Positions 47,264-55,896 of a DNA stretch of 64,000 nucleotides are shown here, piece by piece. Source of the stretch: Polaribacter filamentus (GTDB taxonomy: Bacteria > Bacteroidota > Bacteroidia > Flavobacteriales > Flavobacteriaceae); the NCBI RefSeq assembly GCF_002943715.1, contig NZ_MQUA01000013.1:1419001-1483000 (forward strand), written 5' to 3'. A program made the position numbers and the translations under genes. The notes below the pieces were generated by a model that was not told the origin of the DNA, ran no database searches, and was given only the letters and a program-made list of their open reading frames with translations. Every line of letters starts with the position of its first letter. The stretch's first letter is position 1.

Positions 47264-47563
47264 ATGCTAATTGGATATTTTGACTATTTAATCATTGGAG
47301 TTTTAATTTACCTAAACATCAAATATTGGAAAACGAATTTTAAGATAAATAAAGGTTGTCTTTTAGGAGGACTTTTATTTGGTTTTTTCCTTCCATTTAT
47401 TTCTATGATAATTGAACTTCAAATTGTCGGAGAATGGATGGACAGTTTTGAAGTTGTTTATACTTTTTTAAGGTTTCCAACCTATTGGATAATCGGAATT
47501 ATTCAAATGGTTATTATTGGAATCAAATTGAGCTTTAATAACGAAAATGAGCAAAAGGAATAA
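47264..47563 (+). CDS. Cassette 12: small multi-pass membrane protein, 99 aa
   Basis: Three hydrophobic segments (FDYLIIGVLIYLNI, GCLLGGLLFGFFLPFISMII, PTYWIIGIIQMVIIGIKL) fill most of the protein. It is followed 1 bp later by another membrane protein gene. Function unknown. Confidence 0.6.
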   Translation: MLIGYFDYLIIGVLIYLNIKYWKTNFKINKGCLLGGLLFGFFLPFISMIIELQIVGEWMDSFEVVYTFLRFPTYWIIGIIQMVIIGIKLSFNNENEQKE

Positions 47564-47564
47564 T

Positions 47565-47963
47565 ATGAAAATTTACAAACCTGTTTTTTCAATAATTATT
47601 ATTCTCATTCAATTGATTTTATCATTAAAAGATTATTATGGACTTCAAGAATGGAGAAAAGCTAATCCTGAACTTGATGGACTCATAAATTTAGTTATTC
47701 ATTATGACACACTTTTTCTGTTTGTTTTATCAATCGGAATCTTTGAAATGCTGACAAAACCGAGTTTAAATAAAAGACTCATTCGAATTTTTTTAGTAAT
47801 TATCTTTTTTGGTTATCATTTTTCTGGACTTATTCCAATCAAGGATTTTAAATATGGAATTTATAATACTGCTTGGTTTTTAGGATTTTCAGCATTCGTT
47901 TTAATTTTAGCAAAAATATCAAAATATATAATTGAAAAAATAACAAGTAGAAAGTTGAAATAA
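47565..47963 (+). CDS. Cassette 12: multi-pass membrane protein, 132 aa
   Basis: ATG 47565 is preferred over 47547 because AAGGA sits 7 bp upstream and it follows the previous stop by 1 bp. Three to four membrane segments are visible (VFSIIIILIQLILSL, TLFLFVLSIGIFEML, IFLVIIFFGYHFSGLI, FLGFSAFVLILAKI). Together with the preceding gene it may form a membrane complex; function unknown. Confidence 0.6.
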   Translation: MKIYKPVFSIIIILIQLILSLKDYYGLQEWRKANPELDGLINLVIHYDTLFLFVLSIGIFEMLTKPSLNKRLIRIFLVIIFFGYHFSGLIPIKDFKYGIYNTAWFLGFSAFVLILAKISKYIIEKITSRKLK

Positions 47964-47969
47964 GCCTAC

Positions 47970-48103
47970 AGGTAACACCGTATATAATTTATTGCTGGCT
48001 TATTGCCTACTTGTGAAAGTCCTAGCGGACTTTCTTGGTCGGTAATTATTTACTAAATTAGTTGCTTGAAACACGCAACAAACCATATACAACAACGTTG
48101 TAA
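47970..48103 (+). repeat. attC-like site 12 (type A, 134 bp)
   Basis: Boxes AGGTAAC and GTTGTAA. Cassette 12 ends pair over 13 bases with one change (GTTACCTGTAAGC / GCCTACAGGTAAC). Confidence 0.9.
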
Positions 48104-48106
48104 TTA

Positions 48107-48206
48107 ACGGCGGATTTCAGGTCTGAAATTCTTATTGAGCATTATAAGTTTGAATTGTAAGATTGACTAGCACACAAGTCGAAAAAAAGTATTGAAACGT
48201 AAAAAA
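48107..48206 (+). repeat. Direct repeat at the head of cassette 13
   Basis: This 100-bp non-coding segment, beginning GGCGGATTTCAGGTCTGAAA, recurs at 49436-49534 with about 90% identity by eye, enclosing the serine hydrolase gene between the copies. Confidence 0.8.
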
Positions 48207-48241
48207 ATGATAACAACAAAATTAATCTTACTCAACCAGCT

Positions 48242-49375
48242 ATGAATAAAATTTGGTGCCTGTTATTTTTAGCATCTCTGTTATCTGTTAATGCACTTTA
48301 TTCACAGTCAAAAGGTGATAAGTATCAAGAAATTCTTGAAAAAGCTCATGATAGTGGCTTGCCAAGCATTACTACAATAGTTCAATCTCCTGGTGAAAAA
48401 GAATGGAGGGGCAAATCTGGGGTCGGAAATATTGAAAATGCAATCCCAATAGATATTAATCAAACTTTTCGTTTGGCCAGCATATCAAAAATTTTTACAT
48501 CAATTGTTATTTTACAATTGGTGGATGAAAATAAAGTAAAGCTTACAGACAGTATTTCAAAATACCTAGATGCAGAAACACAAACCAAAATACCAAATGT
48601 AAATACAATTACTATTCTTCATCTACTAAGCCATAGTAGTGGTATATATAGTTTCACAGAAAACAATAGGTTTTGGAAAGAATGCTACCTAAACGGAGGC
48701 ATGTCAAGAACCTGGCGTCCAAATGAGATACTTCGTTATATCGAAAATAAAAAACCCGTTAGTAAGCCATTAGAACCCTTTTCTAAAAAACTCTATTCCA
48801 ATACAAATTATATTTTGCTAGGAATGATTATTGAAAGAATTACTAACAATACGTTGAATATGGAGTATCAAAATCGCATATTCACACCTCTAAAAATGAA
48901 CGATACTTTTTTAGAAGGCTATGATAGCCAGGGCAGAAAACCTGTTGATAGCTATGCTGTAGCAAATTCTTCCATTCTAAAATCAGCAGTAAAAAAGAAG
49001 GATATACAAAAAGTAAACGGATCTCAATTCATTAATTTAAGCCAAGAATACGAGCAATACAACAGTTGGGCTTGGGCGGCTGGAGGGATTTCATCCAATC
49101 TCAATGACTTAGCATTATTCTTCTCTGCAATAAGAAATCATGAACTACTGAGTAGTGATACACAAAAAGTTCTTTTTCTATTAAACTCTTCCAAGGACAA
49201 AGGCATTGCCTTTTTCGGTGGAACAGGAGGTTCAGATGGAATTCAAGCCACTATGTTGCATCTCATGCCAAGCGATGTGGTGATTATTATTTTAATTAAT
49301 TCTTCAGGAAATGAAAAAAACAATTTGAGTTCTGTATTTGCTGAACTTTTTAAAATAGCATCAAACAAGAAATAA
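48242..49375 (+). CDS. Cassette 13: exported serine hydrolase, beta-lactamase family, 377 aa
   Basis: A signal peptide (IWCLLFLASLLSVNALYS) is followed by a class C beta-lactamase-like domain: S80-I-S-K83 (LASISKIFTS), LLSHSSGIY, YSNTNYILLG (Y-x-N motif), and near the C-terminus FFGGTGGSDGIQA in place of KTG. The family covers esterases and D-peptidases. The gene is bracketed by 100-bp direct repeats within its cassette and followed by a hairpin at 49389-49417. Confidence 0.88.
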   Translation: MNKIWCLLFLASLLSVNALYSQSKGDKYQEILEKAHDSGLPSITTIVQSPGEKEWRGKSGVGNIENAIPIDINQTFRLASISKIFTSIVILQLVDENKVKLTDSISKYLDAETQTKIPNVNTITILHLLSHSSGIYSFTENNRFWKECYLNGGMSRTWRPNEILRYIENKKPVSKPLEPFSKKLYSNTNYILLGMIIERITNNTLNMEYQNRIFTPLKMNDTFLEGYDSQGRKPVDSYAVANSSILKSAVKKKDIQKVNGSQFINLSQEYEQYNSWAWAAGGISSNLNDLALFFSAIRNHELLSSDTQKVLFLLNSSKDKGIAFFGGTGGSDGIQATMLHLMPSDVVIIILINSSGNEKNNLSSVFAELFKIASNKK

Positions 49376-49388
49376 GCATATAACAAAA

Positions 49389-49417
49389 AATAAACGTCAT
49401 TAAAACAGGCGTTTATT
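49389..49417 (+). terminator. Weak hairpin after the cassette 13 hydrolase gene
   Basis: An AATAAACG/CGTTTATT stem with a 13-base loop lies 14 bp after the stop; no long T-run follows. Confidence 0.45.
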
Positions 49418-49422
49418 CAAAT

Positions 49423-49816
49423 CGTTGCAATTAATGCCGGATTTCAGGTCTGAAATCCTTATTGAGCATTATAAGTTTGAATTGTAAGATTGACTAACAC
49501 ACGAGCCGAAAAAAAGTATTGAAACGTAAAAAATGATTTTAAGAACGGATTTGATTTTTGAAACGTAAAAAAAATGAGAATTGAATCGCACAGATTTGAG
49601 AAATAAAACGGTCAGATTTTGAGCAAAATGTCCGAATTGAGAAATGAATCGAACAGATTGATTTTCAGAACGGAAAACTAAAACAGAGAAATTAGAACAA
49701 ACTGAAAATATATTCGATTTTTATAATCACAACCGATTTGAGAATTGACACGTAAAAACTAATTGAAACAGATGAAATTTGAACAAAATAGAATAATTGG
49801 AACAAAAGCCGCTAAA
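49423..49816 (+). repeat. Cassette 13 tail: second copy of the head repeat plus non-coding sequence
   Basis: The segment starts CGTTGCAATTAATGCCGGATTTC, like the cassette's own head, and repeats it for about 100 bp. The rest to the attC site is AT-rich with repeated words (GAACGGA, GAATTGA, AAACGTAAAAA) and no reading frame. Confidence 0.65.
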
Positions 49817-49946
49817 TTACAACCCCGCATATAGCAAATTGCTTAATTCTTGTAGATAGGAAAATTTTAGTACTTTTAAACAAAAATAACAAGCTATGAA
49901 AAGTTCGACTTCAAACCCGCACTTGCCATATTCAAACCCGTTGGCA
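49817..49946 (+). repeat. attC-like site 13 (divergent type C, 130 bp)
   Basis: Boxes TTACAAC and GTTGGCA are clear, but the interior differs: GCATATAGCAAATTGC near the left, CACTTGCCATATTC near the right, and no GAAAGTCC hairpin. It pairs with the start of cassette 13 (GTTGTAATT / AAATTACAAC). Confidence 0.65.
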
Positions 49947-49977
49947 GCAATTAAAAAAAAATGAATAAAGAAAAAGA

Positions 49978-50760
49978 ATGAGAGACGATTTCATACAAAA
50001 AACCAAAGATAATTTAGCTAAACGAGTCGCATTTACTTGTTCAAACCCAAAGTGCAATATTGTCACAATTGGGCCAAATAGTAATTCTGCTAAAACTACT
50101 AGTATTGGAGTAGCGGCTCATATAACTGCAGCTTCAAAAGGCGGACCTAGATATGAATCGTCTTTAACGTCAGAACAAAGAAAGTCGATAAATAATGGAA
50201 TATGGTTATGTCAATCATGTTCGAAATTGATAGATACTGATGTCGGATTATATTCAACAAAATCACTGAACGAATGGAAGAATCAAGCTGAAAAAACAGC
50301 TGGTGAAAGGCTTAATAAACAAATGGCAACTGATTCAATGTTTGCAAATTCGGAGGACTTTGAGTCAATCAAAGAAAATGGTTTTTACGAAAAAGAGTTT
50401 TCCGGACAAAAAGTTAGATATTACTTACAAGGTGCATTTTTACATGTAGAACATGAACCTACTCCAGGAATAATCGCTTATTACGTACTCGATCAAAATG
50501 GTAATGTTGTTGAAAATAAATTCCCTCATGAATTATCTGAATATGAAGTTATAATTGAACCGGGTTTAATATTAAGAACTAGAATTAAAAAATTATCGAA
50601 CCAACTTTCAGAAGAAATAATTTTTATGAAATGGGGTAATGTTGCACACTTGATTAAAAATAATGAAGGACTACTAGTAAGTTTCAATATAAAAAGGGGG
50701 TGTACAATTAGTCATACAGAGAAAAAAATATGGATTAAACGTCCTGAATTCAAAAAATAA
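49978..50760 (+). CDS. Cassette 14: HNH-nuclease-like protein, 260 aa
   Basis: The N-terminal 100 residues form an HNH-like module: zinc cysteines C21 and C26 (CSNPKC), H48 in VAAHITAASKGGPRY, N72/N73 in INNGIWLCQSCSKLID with C78 and C81. This module is common in defence and mobile proteins, fused to varied partners. The C-terminal 150 residues are beta-rich and unrecognised. DNA cleavage is inferred. It starts inside an upstream ATGA overlap with a six-codon frame. Confidence 0.7.
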   Translation: MRDDFIQKTKDNLAKRVAFTCSNPKCNIVTIGPNSNSAKTTSIGVAAHITAASKGGPRYESSLTSEQRKSINNGIWLCQSCSKLIDTDVGLYSTKSLNEWKNQAEKTAGERLNKQMATDSMFANSEDFESIKENGFYEKEFSGQKVRYYLQGAFLHVEHEPTPGIIAYYVLDQNGNVVENKFPHELSEYEVIIEPGLILRTRIKKLSNQLSEEIIFMKWGNVAHLIKNNEGLLVSFNIKRGCTISHTEKKIWIKRPEFKK

Positions 50761-50774
50761 GAAATAAAAACAGC

Positions 50775-50908
50775 AGCCAACACCGTATATAATTTATTGC
50801 TGGCTTCTTGCTTACTTGCGAAAGTCCTTGCGCACTTTCTTGGTCGGTAATTATTAACTAAATTAGTTGCTTGAAACACGCAACAAACCATATACAACAA
50901 CGTTAGCT
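50775..50908 (+). repeat. attC-like site 14 (type A, 134 bp)
   Basis: Boxes AGCCAAC and GTTAGCT. Central hairpin GAAAGTCC/GCACTTTC has one mismatch. The ends of cassette 14 pair less well than others (GTTGGCAGC / GCAGCCAAC). Confidence 0.85.
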
Positions 50909-50922
50909 GTAATTTAGAATCG

Positions 50923-51399
50923 ATGAAATATTGGAAAATTTTACTAAAAGAACAAAGAGATAAGGGGAAATCAGGGTTATCAATTCCATTTATAATTGGA
51001 AGTCAAGCCTATCTACCTTTTAAAAACCACTCTAAACAATCTATATCAGAACTTTTAATTGACATCTCTCAAAATAATTCATTTGAGACAAGTTTAAGGT
51101 ATTGTATGAATACTCAGACATTAATACTTGAAGTAAGGAAAACAAAGAATGCAGTCTATTTTCCAAAATACAAAGGGAATGAACAAAAAAACCTATCAGT
51201 AGCAATCTCTTTTGATAATTTAGGAGAGTCAATAGAAGAAATAATAAAAGAACTTGAAGACCGATTTAAAGAACCAATTGACAAACAACTTTTTTCAGCC
51301 GAACCAAATTCTGATAAAAGAACAGCTGTCTGGAGAAAATATACTGATTATGAAGATATTCCTTTCATAACAAACTCTTTTAAAAAACTAAAAAACTGA
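50923..51399 (+). CDS. Cassette 15: protein of unknown function, 158 aa
   Basis: A soluble alpha/beta protein with no recognised motif; the C-terminus is basic (SFKKLKN). Its stop overlaps a possible start of the next gene (CTGA), so the two are probably translated together. Confidence 0.6.
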   Translation: MKYWKILLKEQRDKGKSGLSIPFIIGSQAYLPFKNHSKQSISELLIDISQNNSFETSLRYCMNTQTLILEVRKTKNAVYFPKYKGNEQKNLSVAISFDNLGESIEEIIKELEDRFKEPIDKQLFSAEPNSDKRTAVWRKYTDYEDIPFITNSFKKLKN

Positions 51400-51974
51400 A
51401 GAAACTGAAAAAACTCTTATATAAATTTAAAATTTTAAAAGAAAAACCTTTAGAGACAACCAATCCTCCAATTGAATATGGAACTAAATTTATTGAACTT
51501 TGCAAAGAATTGAATATCGGAAAATGGAATTATCTTTCTAAACCATTTTTTCAATTCACAAATCAAGAGTTTAATATTCTGAAAAATAAAAATTTAGTTT
51601 TTGACGGTACTAATGGTGGATTAGTTTTAGGTAATTCACATTTGAATGGAGGTATCCATCTTTTAAGTTTTATTAATCAAAAAACTATTAAATATGTTGG
51701 AGAAATGGAGGGATGGGAATATTTAACTTCACCTTTCAATGGAATTGACATAGATAATTTCGAGAAATTCAAAGAACTGAATGAAAAGACCCGAAACACC
51801 AATAGATACACAAAAACAGAATTCAGAATACCTAAAAAATGTAAAATTTTAGACTTAAGAAATATTGCCGTTCCATTTTTATTAATTAATAACCAACAAG
51901 CAATAATAAATAGATTTGCTTCAAAAAAACATATTCAGGAATTAATGAAAATAGACGAAAAAAACTACAGCTAA
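51396..51974 (+). CDS. Cassette 15: second protein of unknown function, about 192 aa
   Basis: The frame is open from 51384. A TTG at 51510 begins inside conserved-looking sequence (FIELCKELNIGKWNYLSK), so the true start is probably earlier, perhaps CTG 51396 overlapping the previous stop (MKKLKKLLYKFKILKEKPL) or reached by frameshifting at the preceding A-run. It has no signal peptide or motif I recognise. Confidence 0.5.
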   Translation: MKKLKKLLYKFKILKEKPLETTNPPIEYGTKFIELCKELNIGKWNYLSKPFFQFTNQEFNILKNKNLVFDGTNGGLVLGNSHLNGGIHLLSFINQKTIKYVGEMEGWEYLTSPFNGIDIDNFEKFKELNEKTRNTNRYTKTEFRIPKKCKILDLRNIAVPFLLINNQQAIINRFASKKHIQELMKIDEKNYS

Positions 51975-52098
51975 CACCGTGTATAATTAATGGCTGGTTC
52001 TCGCCTACTTACGAAAATCCTTGGGGATTTTCTATTTGGTTTTTATTTACTAAATTAGGTGCTTAAAAACGCCACTAATCATACACAACACGTTGTGT
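51969..52098 (+). repeat. attC-like site 15 (type A, 130 bp)
   Basis: Boxes AGCTAAC and GTTGTGT. Outer stem GTGTATAATTAATGGC with a GCCACTAATCATACAC partner; central hairpin GAAAATCC/GGATTTTC. Confidence 0.9.
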
Positions 52099-52132
52099 GT
52101 AAGCTGAAAAAAAATCCATCAAATTAATAAAA

Positions 52133-52723
52133 ATGGGAATATTTGATTTTATAAAAGGAAAAGAAAAAGCTAAATCGGAAAAAACCGAAAAACCTTCACC
52201 TGAACAAAAACTATTCTCTGAAAAATGCATAGAAATCCTAATTCCTACATTTGAAAAATTCGGATTTGAAAAGCACAGAATTGAAATTGAAGAATATTCT
52301 TCTACAATAATTTATCGGAAAAATAAACAATATCTGAAAATAACGAGTACAACTTATCCAAGAGATTATCCTTATTGCTACAATATTGTATTCGGAGAAG
52401 GAGACAGCGAAGATTTTTATGAATATGATTGGAATTCTATCGCTCTATGGAAACTGAAACAAAAAATTGAACCAAAATTGAAAGCTTCTGAATATAGCTT
52501 TCCAAATGAAAAAGGAATTAATCCAAGTTTAGAAAATACTAATAATGAATTGCTTGAATTTGGAATTACCTTTTTGAATGGAAACTTAAATTTATTCTAT
52601 GAAATTAGAAAAGAACAAAATCAAGAAAGGGAATCTTACAAAATACATTCGTCAGATAAAAATGGAAATTACAAAACAACAAACGAATTGAAAAGTTCGG
52701 AAAAAAAGGAAAAATATAGTTGA
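52133..52723 (+). CDS. Cassette 16: soluble protein of unknown function, 196 aa
   Basis: MGIFDFIKGKEKAKSEK is a start common in small Bacteroidota cytoplasmic proteins. The middle is beta-rich with many aromatic residues (YLKITSTTYPRDYPYCYNIVF); the C-terminus is charged and probably disordered. No known domain. Cassette ends pair over 13 bases (GTTGTGTGTAAGC / GCCTACACACAAC). Confidence 0.6.
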   Translation: MGIFDFIKGKEKAKSEKTEKPSPEQKLFSEKCIEILIPTFEKFGFEKHRIEIEEYSSTIIYRKNKQYLKITSTTYPRDYPYCYNIVFGEGDSEDFYEYDWNSIALWKLKQKIEPKLKASEYSFPNEKGINPSLENTNNELLEFGITFLNGNLNLFYEIRKEQNQERESYKIHSSDKNGNYKTTNELKSSEKKEKYS

Positions 52724-52735
52724 ATAAAAGCCTAC

Positions 52736-52869
52736 ACACAACACCGTATATAATTTATTGCTTGCTTTTAGCTAACTTGTGAAAGTCCTCGCGGACTTTC
52801 TTTGTCCGTAATTATTTACTAAATTAGTTGCTTGAAACACGCAACAAACCATATACGAACACGTTGTGC
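52736..52869 (+). repeat. attC-like site 16 (type A, 134 bp)
   Basis: Boxes ACACAAC and GTTGTGC. Central hairpin GAAAGTCC/GGACTTTC. Confidence 0.9.
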
Positions 52870-52889
52870 AAAATTAGAAAAAAACGAAA

Positions 52890-53183
52890 ATGAAACTAAA
52901 TAAAGAACAACAAGAAAAATTAATTTCTAAACTCAATCAAGTTTGGAAAAACAAAATTTGTGATGTCTGTTCCACTAATAACTGGATGATTGACGACACT
53001 CTTTTTGAAATACGAGAATTTCACGGAGGAAAAACAGTTTTAGGAAGTGGAGCAATTAAACCACTAATTACTTTGACTTGTGCTGGTTGTGGAAATACTA
53101 AATTTATGAACGCCATTCAATTAGGTCTAGTTGACCCAAAAAATCCTGATGGAGAAATTAAAGAAGGAGGACAAGATGAGTGA
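52890..53183 (+). CDS. Cassette 17: zinc-ribbon-like protein, 97 aa
   Basis: Two CxxC pairs, KICDVCSTNNW (about residues 19-22) and TCAGCGNTKFM (about 72-75), are spaced as in zinc ribbons. Its last codons overlap the ATG of the next gene. It could bind nucleic acid or act as an adaptor for the membrane partner; function unknown. Confidence 0.65.
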   Translation: MKLNKEQQEKLISKLNQVWKNKICDVCSTNNWMIDDTLFEIREFHGGKTVLGSGAIKPLITLTCAGCGNTKFMNAIQLGLVDPKNPDGEIKEGGQDE

Positions 53184-53571
53184 TTTTAAATTTAGTCAAG
53201 ACTACGTAGTCTACAAAGCAAAAAAGGAAGGAGTTTATCCTATAAAAGAAACTGATTGGTCTAGATTAAAAAGACTAATAAACGGAATTATACCTAACAA
53301 AAATCTGTTTCAAATTTTAGCGTCTATATCGTTTGGAATATTTGGTTCTGCGATTTTCTCATTAATTGCATTTAATTCGGCTGAAAATCTTGACAAATGG
53401 GTTTTGCCGACAACTTGGGTAATATTTTGTGTTTCAATAATAGCTGGAATTGGTTTGCTAATCCTGGACAAGCAACAAAAAGTAATAATTTCATATTCAA
53501 CAACTGATGTTTTAAATGAAATGACGGAAATAGAGAAATCATTTGACAAACCGACAGATGAGGATGAATAA
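53176..53571 (+). CDS. Cassette 17: two-helix membrane protein, 131 aa
   Basis: The start at ATG 53176 overlaps the previous gene by 8 bp and has GGAGG just upstream; the in-frame ATG at 53131 lies inside that gene and is rejected. Two membrane helices (LFQILASISFGIFGSAIFSLIA and WVIFCVSIIAGIGLLIL) follow a cytoplasmic N-terminus. The pairing of a zinc-ribbon protein and a two-helix membrane protein in one cassette suggests a functional unit. Confidence 0.6.
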   Translation: MSDFKFSQDYVVYKAKKEGVYPIKETDWSRLKRLINGIIPNKNLFQILASISFGIFGSAIFSLIAFNSAENLDKWVLPTTWVIFCVSIIAGIGLLILDKQQKVIISYSTTDVLNEMTEIEKSFDKPTDEDE

Positions 53572-53578
53572 TAACTTT

Positions 53579-53774
53579 GCACAACAACGTATATAAAACA
53601 TAGCTATTACAGGCTTTTCGAGAGGTTCGTATGTATTTGCAAATAACGCCAAATTTTTAAATTTGGCTTTTAGTAAAATAAAGATAAAAAGAAAATTAAA
53701 AAATTCGGCTCGTGCATAATCCGAAAAGTTAGTGTCTTTTTACACGCTACGTTTCATATACAAGACCGTTGGGC
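53579..53774 (+). repeat. attC-like site 17 (type D, 196 bp)
   Basis: Boxes GCACAAC and GTTGGGC. Outer stem GTATATAAAACATAGC faces GCTACGTTTCATATAC. A longer interior holds AAATTCGG...CCGAAAAG and GCGT-type palindromes. Same type as site 19. Confidence 0.88.
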
Positions 53775-53838
53775 AAAACTGCGGAAATTGACAATTCCTG
53801 AAATAGGTTGACAAAAAATTAAACACTTTTAGCAACTT

Positions 53839-54249
53839 ATGACACTAACAAAAAAACACCCCTGTCCAAAAAAGAAGTATCAAAAAATTGGTTTTGATCT
53901 CAAACTTTCCATCATTGACCAAATTACAAACGGTCAGATTTCTGTAAATTATGCAGCTAAATTGCATGGAATTTCTCGATCATCTATTACCTATTGGATG
54001 AAAAAATTGCGTTCCTTTGAACAAAATTCTAAAACAATGAGTAAAAATCAAGAACTTAAAAAACTCAAAGAACGTGTCGAAGAACTCGAGTTCGTTAAAG
54101 ACTTTCAACAAATGATAATCGCTGATTTTGAGAATAGTACAAATCTTGGATTCGCAAAAAAGTTATTGCCCGAAGCACTGTACAAAGAAGTGGAGAAAAA
54201 AATGAAAGACCTTTCAAAGAGAAATGGATCCACCAATGCTTCGGTATAA
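53839..54249 (+). CDS. IS3 OrfA (copy 2)
   Basis: Identical in protein sequence to OrfA of copy 1: helix-turn-helix followed by a leucine-rich coiled coil, 136 residues, with the same A7 frameshift run near its end (54196-54202). Confidence 0.92.
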   Translation: MTLTKKHPCPKKKYQKIGFDLKLSIIDQITNGQISVNYAAKLHGISRSSITYWMKKLRSFEQNSKTMSKNQELKKLKERVEELEFVKDFQQMIIADFENSTNLGFAKKLLPEALYKEVEKKMKDLSKRNGSTNASV

Positions 54250-55085
54250 GCAGACAGGCTTATTACAAAAGAATCAAAAAACAAGAATTAGAACAAAAAC
54301 AAGCACTTATTATCTTTGAGCTAATAAAGCCCATTAGGCTTTTACAGCCTCGTTATGGTTGTGCAAAAGTATATTTGGATATCAAGGGTGATTTAATCAA
54401 AAACGGCATTAAAATGGGGCGTGACAAGTTCTACGCCTTAATGAGAAACTATGGCTTATTGATTAAGAAAACTAAAAAATATCATATTACAACTGACTCT
54501 AATCATGGCTTTTACAAATCAGAAGATTTAACTGTAAACCTTGAAATTATAAACGCAGAACAAGTATTTGTAAGCGATATAACCTACATTAAATTAGCAT
54601 CACAACATGCCTATTTAGCGCTGGTTACGGATGCCTATTCTAAAAAAGTAATGGGCTATAAAATAGATACAAATATGAAAGTAAAACTAGTAAAAGATGC
54701 TCTGGAAATGGCTGGCAATAATCGAATTTACAAACATCAAAACACAATTCATCACTCTGATAGAGGGATACAATATTGCTGTCCTGATTTTGCAGATTTT
54801 GCCAAAGCAAAAAACATGACTTTAAGTACAACTCAAAACTCAAGCCCATACGAAAATGCTGTAGCTGAAAGGATTAATGGAATTCTAAAACAAGAATTTG
54901 GATTAGGGAAAACGATTCCAAACTTTAAAACAGCTCAAAAAATGGTCAAACAGGCTATTGAAATTTATAACAACCATAGAAGACATTACTCAGTAGAGTT
55001 GAAAACACCCGAGTTTGCTCACAAAAACCAACAACACAAATACAAATCTTATAGAAAAATGAAAAAATCTATTTTAAATACGTAA
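54194..55085 (+). CDS. IS3 OrfB (copy 2), expressed by -1 frameshift
   Basis: Identical in protein sequence to copy 1, with the DDE residues in FVSDITYIKL, HHSDRGIQYCC and YENAVAERINGILKQEF. The -1 frame opens at the A7 run. Confidence 0.88.
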
Positions 55086-55215
55086 GGAATGTTGGTAACT
55101 TTTTTAAAACCCGGAGGGAATTTTTTAAAAAAGTTATCAATGTTCCGATTACTAAACACTATTTTTGATCATAAAATTCATAACAAAAATTGACAACCTA
55201 TTTCAGGAGAAGACA

Positions 55216-55585
55216 AATTAGCAAAATTCAGAACATTTTTAAACAAATTAAAATTTAGAATTTCTGAATAATTTAGCAACTGAATTCTTTAATAAAAAAC
55301 AAAAATTACGGAAAAATCTCACGCGAATGGAATTTTACAAGAATTGGAAAAATTTTAGTAATAAATAAAATTGAAATCACTCAAATTCTGAAAAACCAAT
55401 ATTGCGGAATTGAGCAAAAAAAGGAATTCTCACTCTTGCGGAATTCTTACTCAAACGCTGAATTTAAAAAGTTTGCGGAATTTTGTAAAACTTGAATAAT
55501 GCAATTACAGAATTTTCTCTTTCTAAACGGAAAAAAATAAAATGGGAAATGAAAAAATGTAAAAATGGAAAAAAAATACAGCTGT
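55216..55585. other. Cassette 18 body, no intact gene
   Basis: After removing the IS3 copy, cassette 18 holds only about 385 bp between its ends (GTTGGGC / GCCCAAC). No open frame of note; the words GCGGAATT and AATTTAAAAAG recur, as in other cassette tails. It is either a non-coding cassette or a fully decayed one. Confidence 0.5.
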
Positions 55586-55718
55586 GCCCAACACCGTGTA
55601 TTAAATATTGCTATATTTGGCTAAACTAAAACTTGTTGCTTCTTTGCAAACTACTGAATTTCCTTTGGAAATTCCTCGTTCACAAAGCCGCAACATTCAA
55701 TACACAACCACGTTAGCC
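55586..55718 (+). repeat. attC-like site 18 (type A, 133 bp)
   Basis: Boxes GCCCAAC and GTTAGCC. Central hairpin GAATTTCC/GGAAATTC, as in sites 1 and 2. Confidence 0.88.
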
Positions 55719-55719
55719 A

Positions 55720-55793
55720 CAAGCTCTAAAAAGCCAACGCACAGTCAAGCACATTTTATTTTTTTCGTGCCTCAAAAAATAAAAAGAGCTTGC
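55720..55793 (+). repeat. Structured repeat, left flank of the restriction-modification operon
   Basis: It contains an outer CAAGCTCT/AGAGCTTG and an inner TTTTATTTTTT/AAAAAATAAAA inverted repeat. The part from GCCAACGC (55733) to AGAGCT recurs at 60472-60530, just after the last gene of the operon. Confidence 0.7.
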
Positions 55794-55831
55794 CTTTACC
55801 CACCACTCACTCATACGGAATGATAATTTTT

Positions 55832-55850
55832 ATACTCATTTAGTGAGTAT
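55832..55850. promoter_or_regulatory. Palindromic operator candidate upstream of the XRE regulator
   Basis: ATACTCA-N5-TGAGTAT is a perfect inverted repeat 46 bp before the regulator's ATG at 55897. Its size and place fit an operator for a controller protein of a restriction-modification system. A GTG at 55843 inside the palindrome is a poor translation start. Confidence 0.6.
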
Positions 55851-55896
55851 ATTGAAAATGTTATCTACTTTAGTAACTGAATTAAAAAAATTCAAA

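Larger units (their letters stand above)
53789..55215 (+). mobile_element. IS3-family insertion sequence, copy 2, 1,427 bp
   Basis: Same length and encoded proteins as copy 1 at 44717, in the same orientation 9,072 bp away. Target duplication AAT (53786-53788 and 55216-55218). It is inserted 14 bp after attC site 17. Confidence 0.95.

Noticed and set aside
53131..53175. Earlier ATG for the cassette 17 membrane protein
   Set aside because: It lies within the preceding gene, while ATG 53176 has GGAGG upstream and overlaps the previous stop in the usual way.
55608..55823. A 71-codon ORF over attC site 18
   Set aside because: It lies mostly inside the recombination site and the flanking structured repeat; similar frames over other attC sites are chance products of the repeat.
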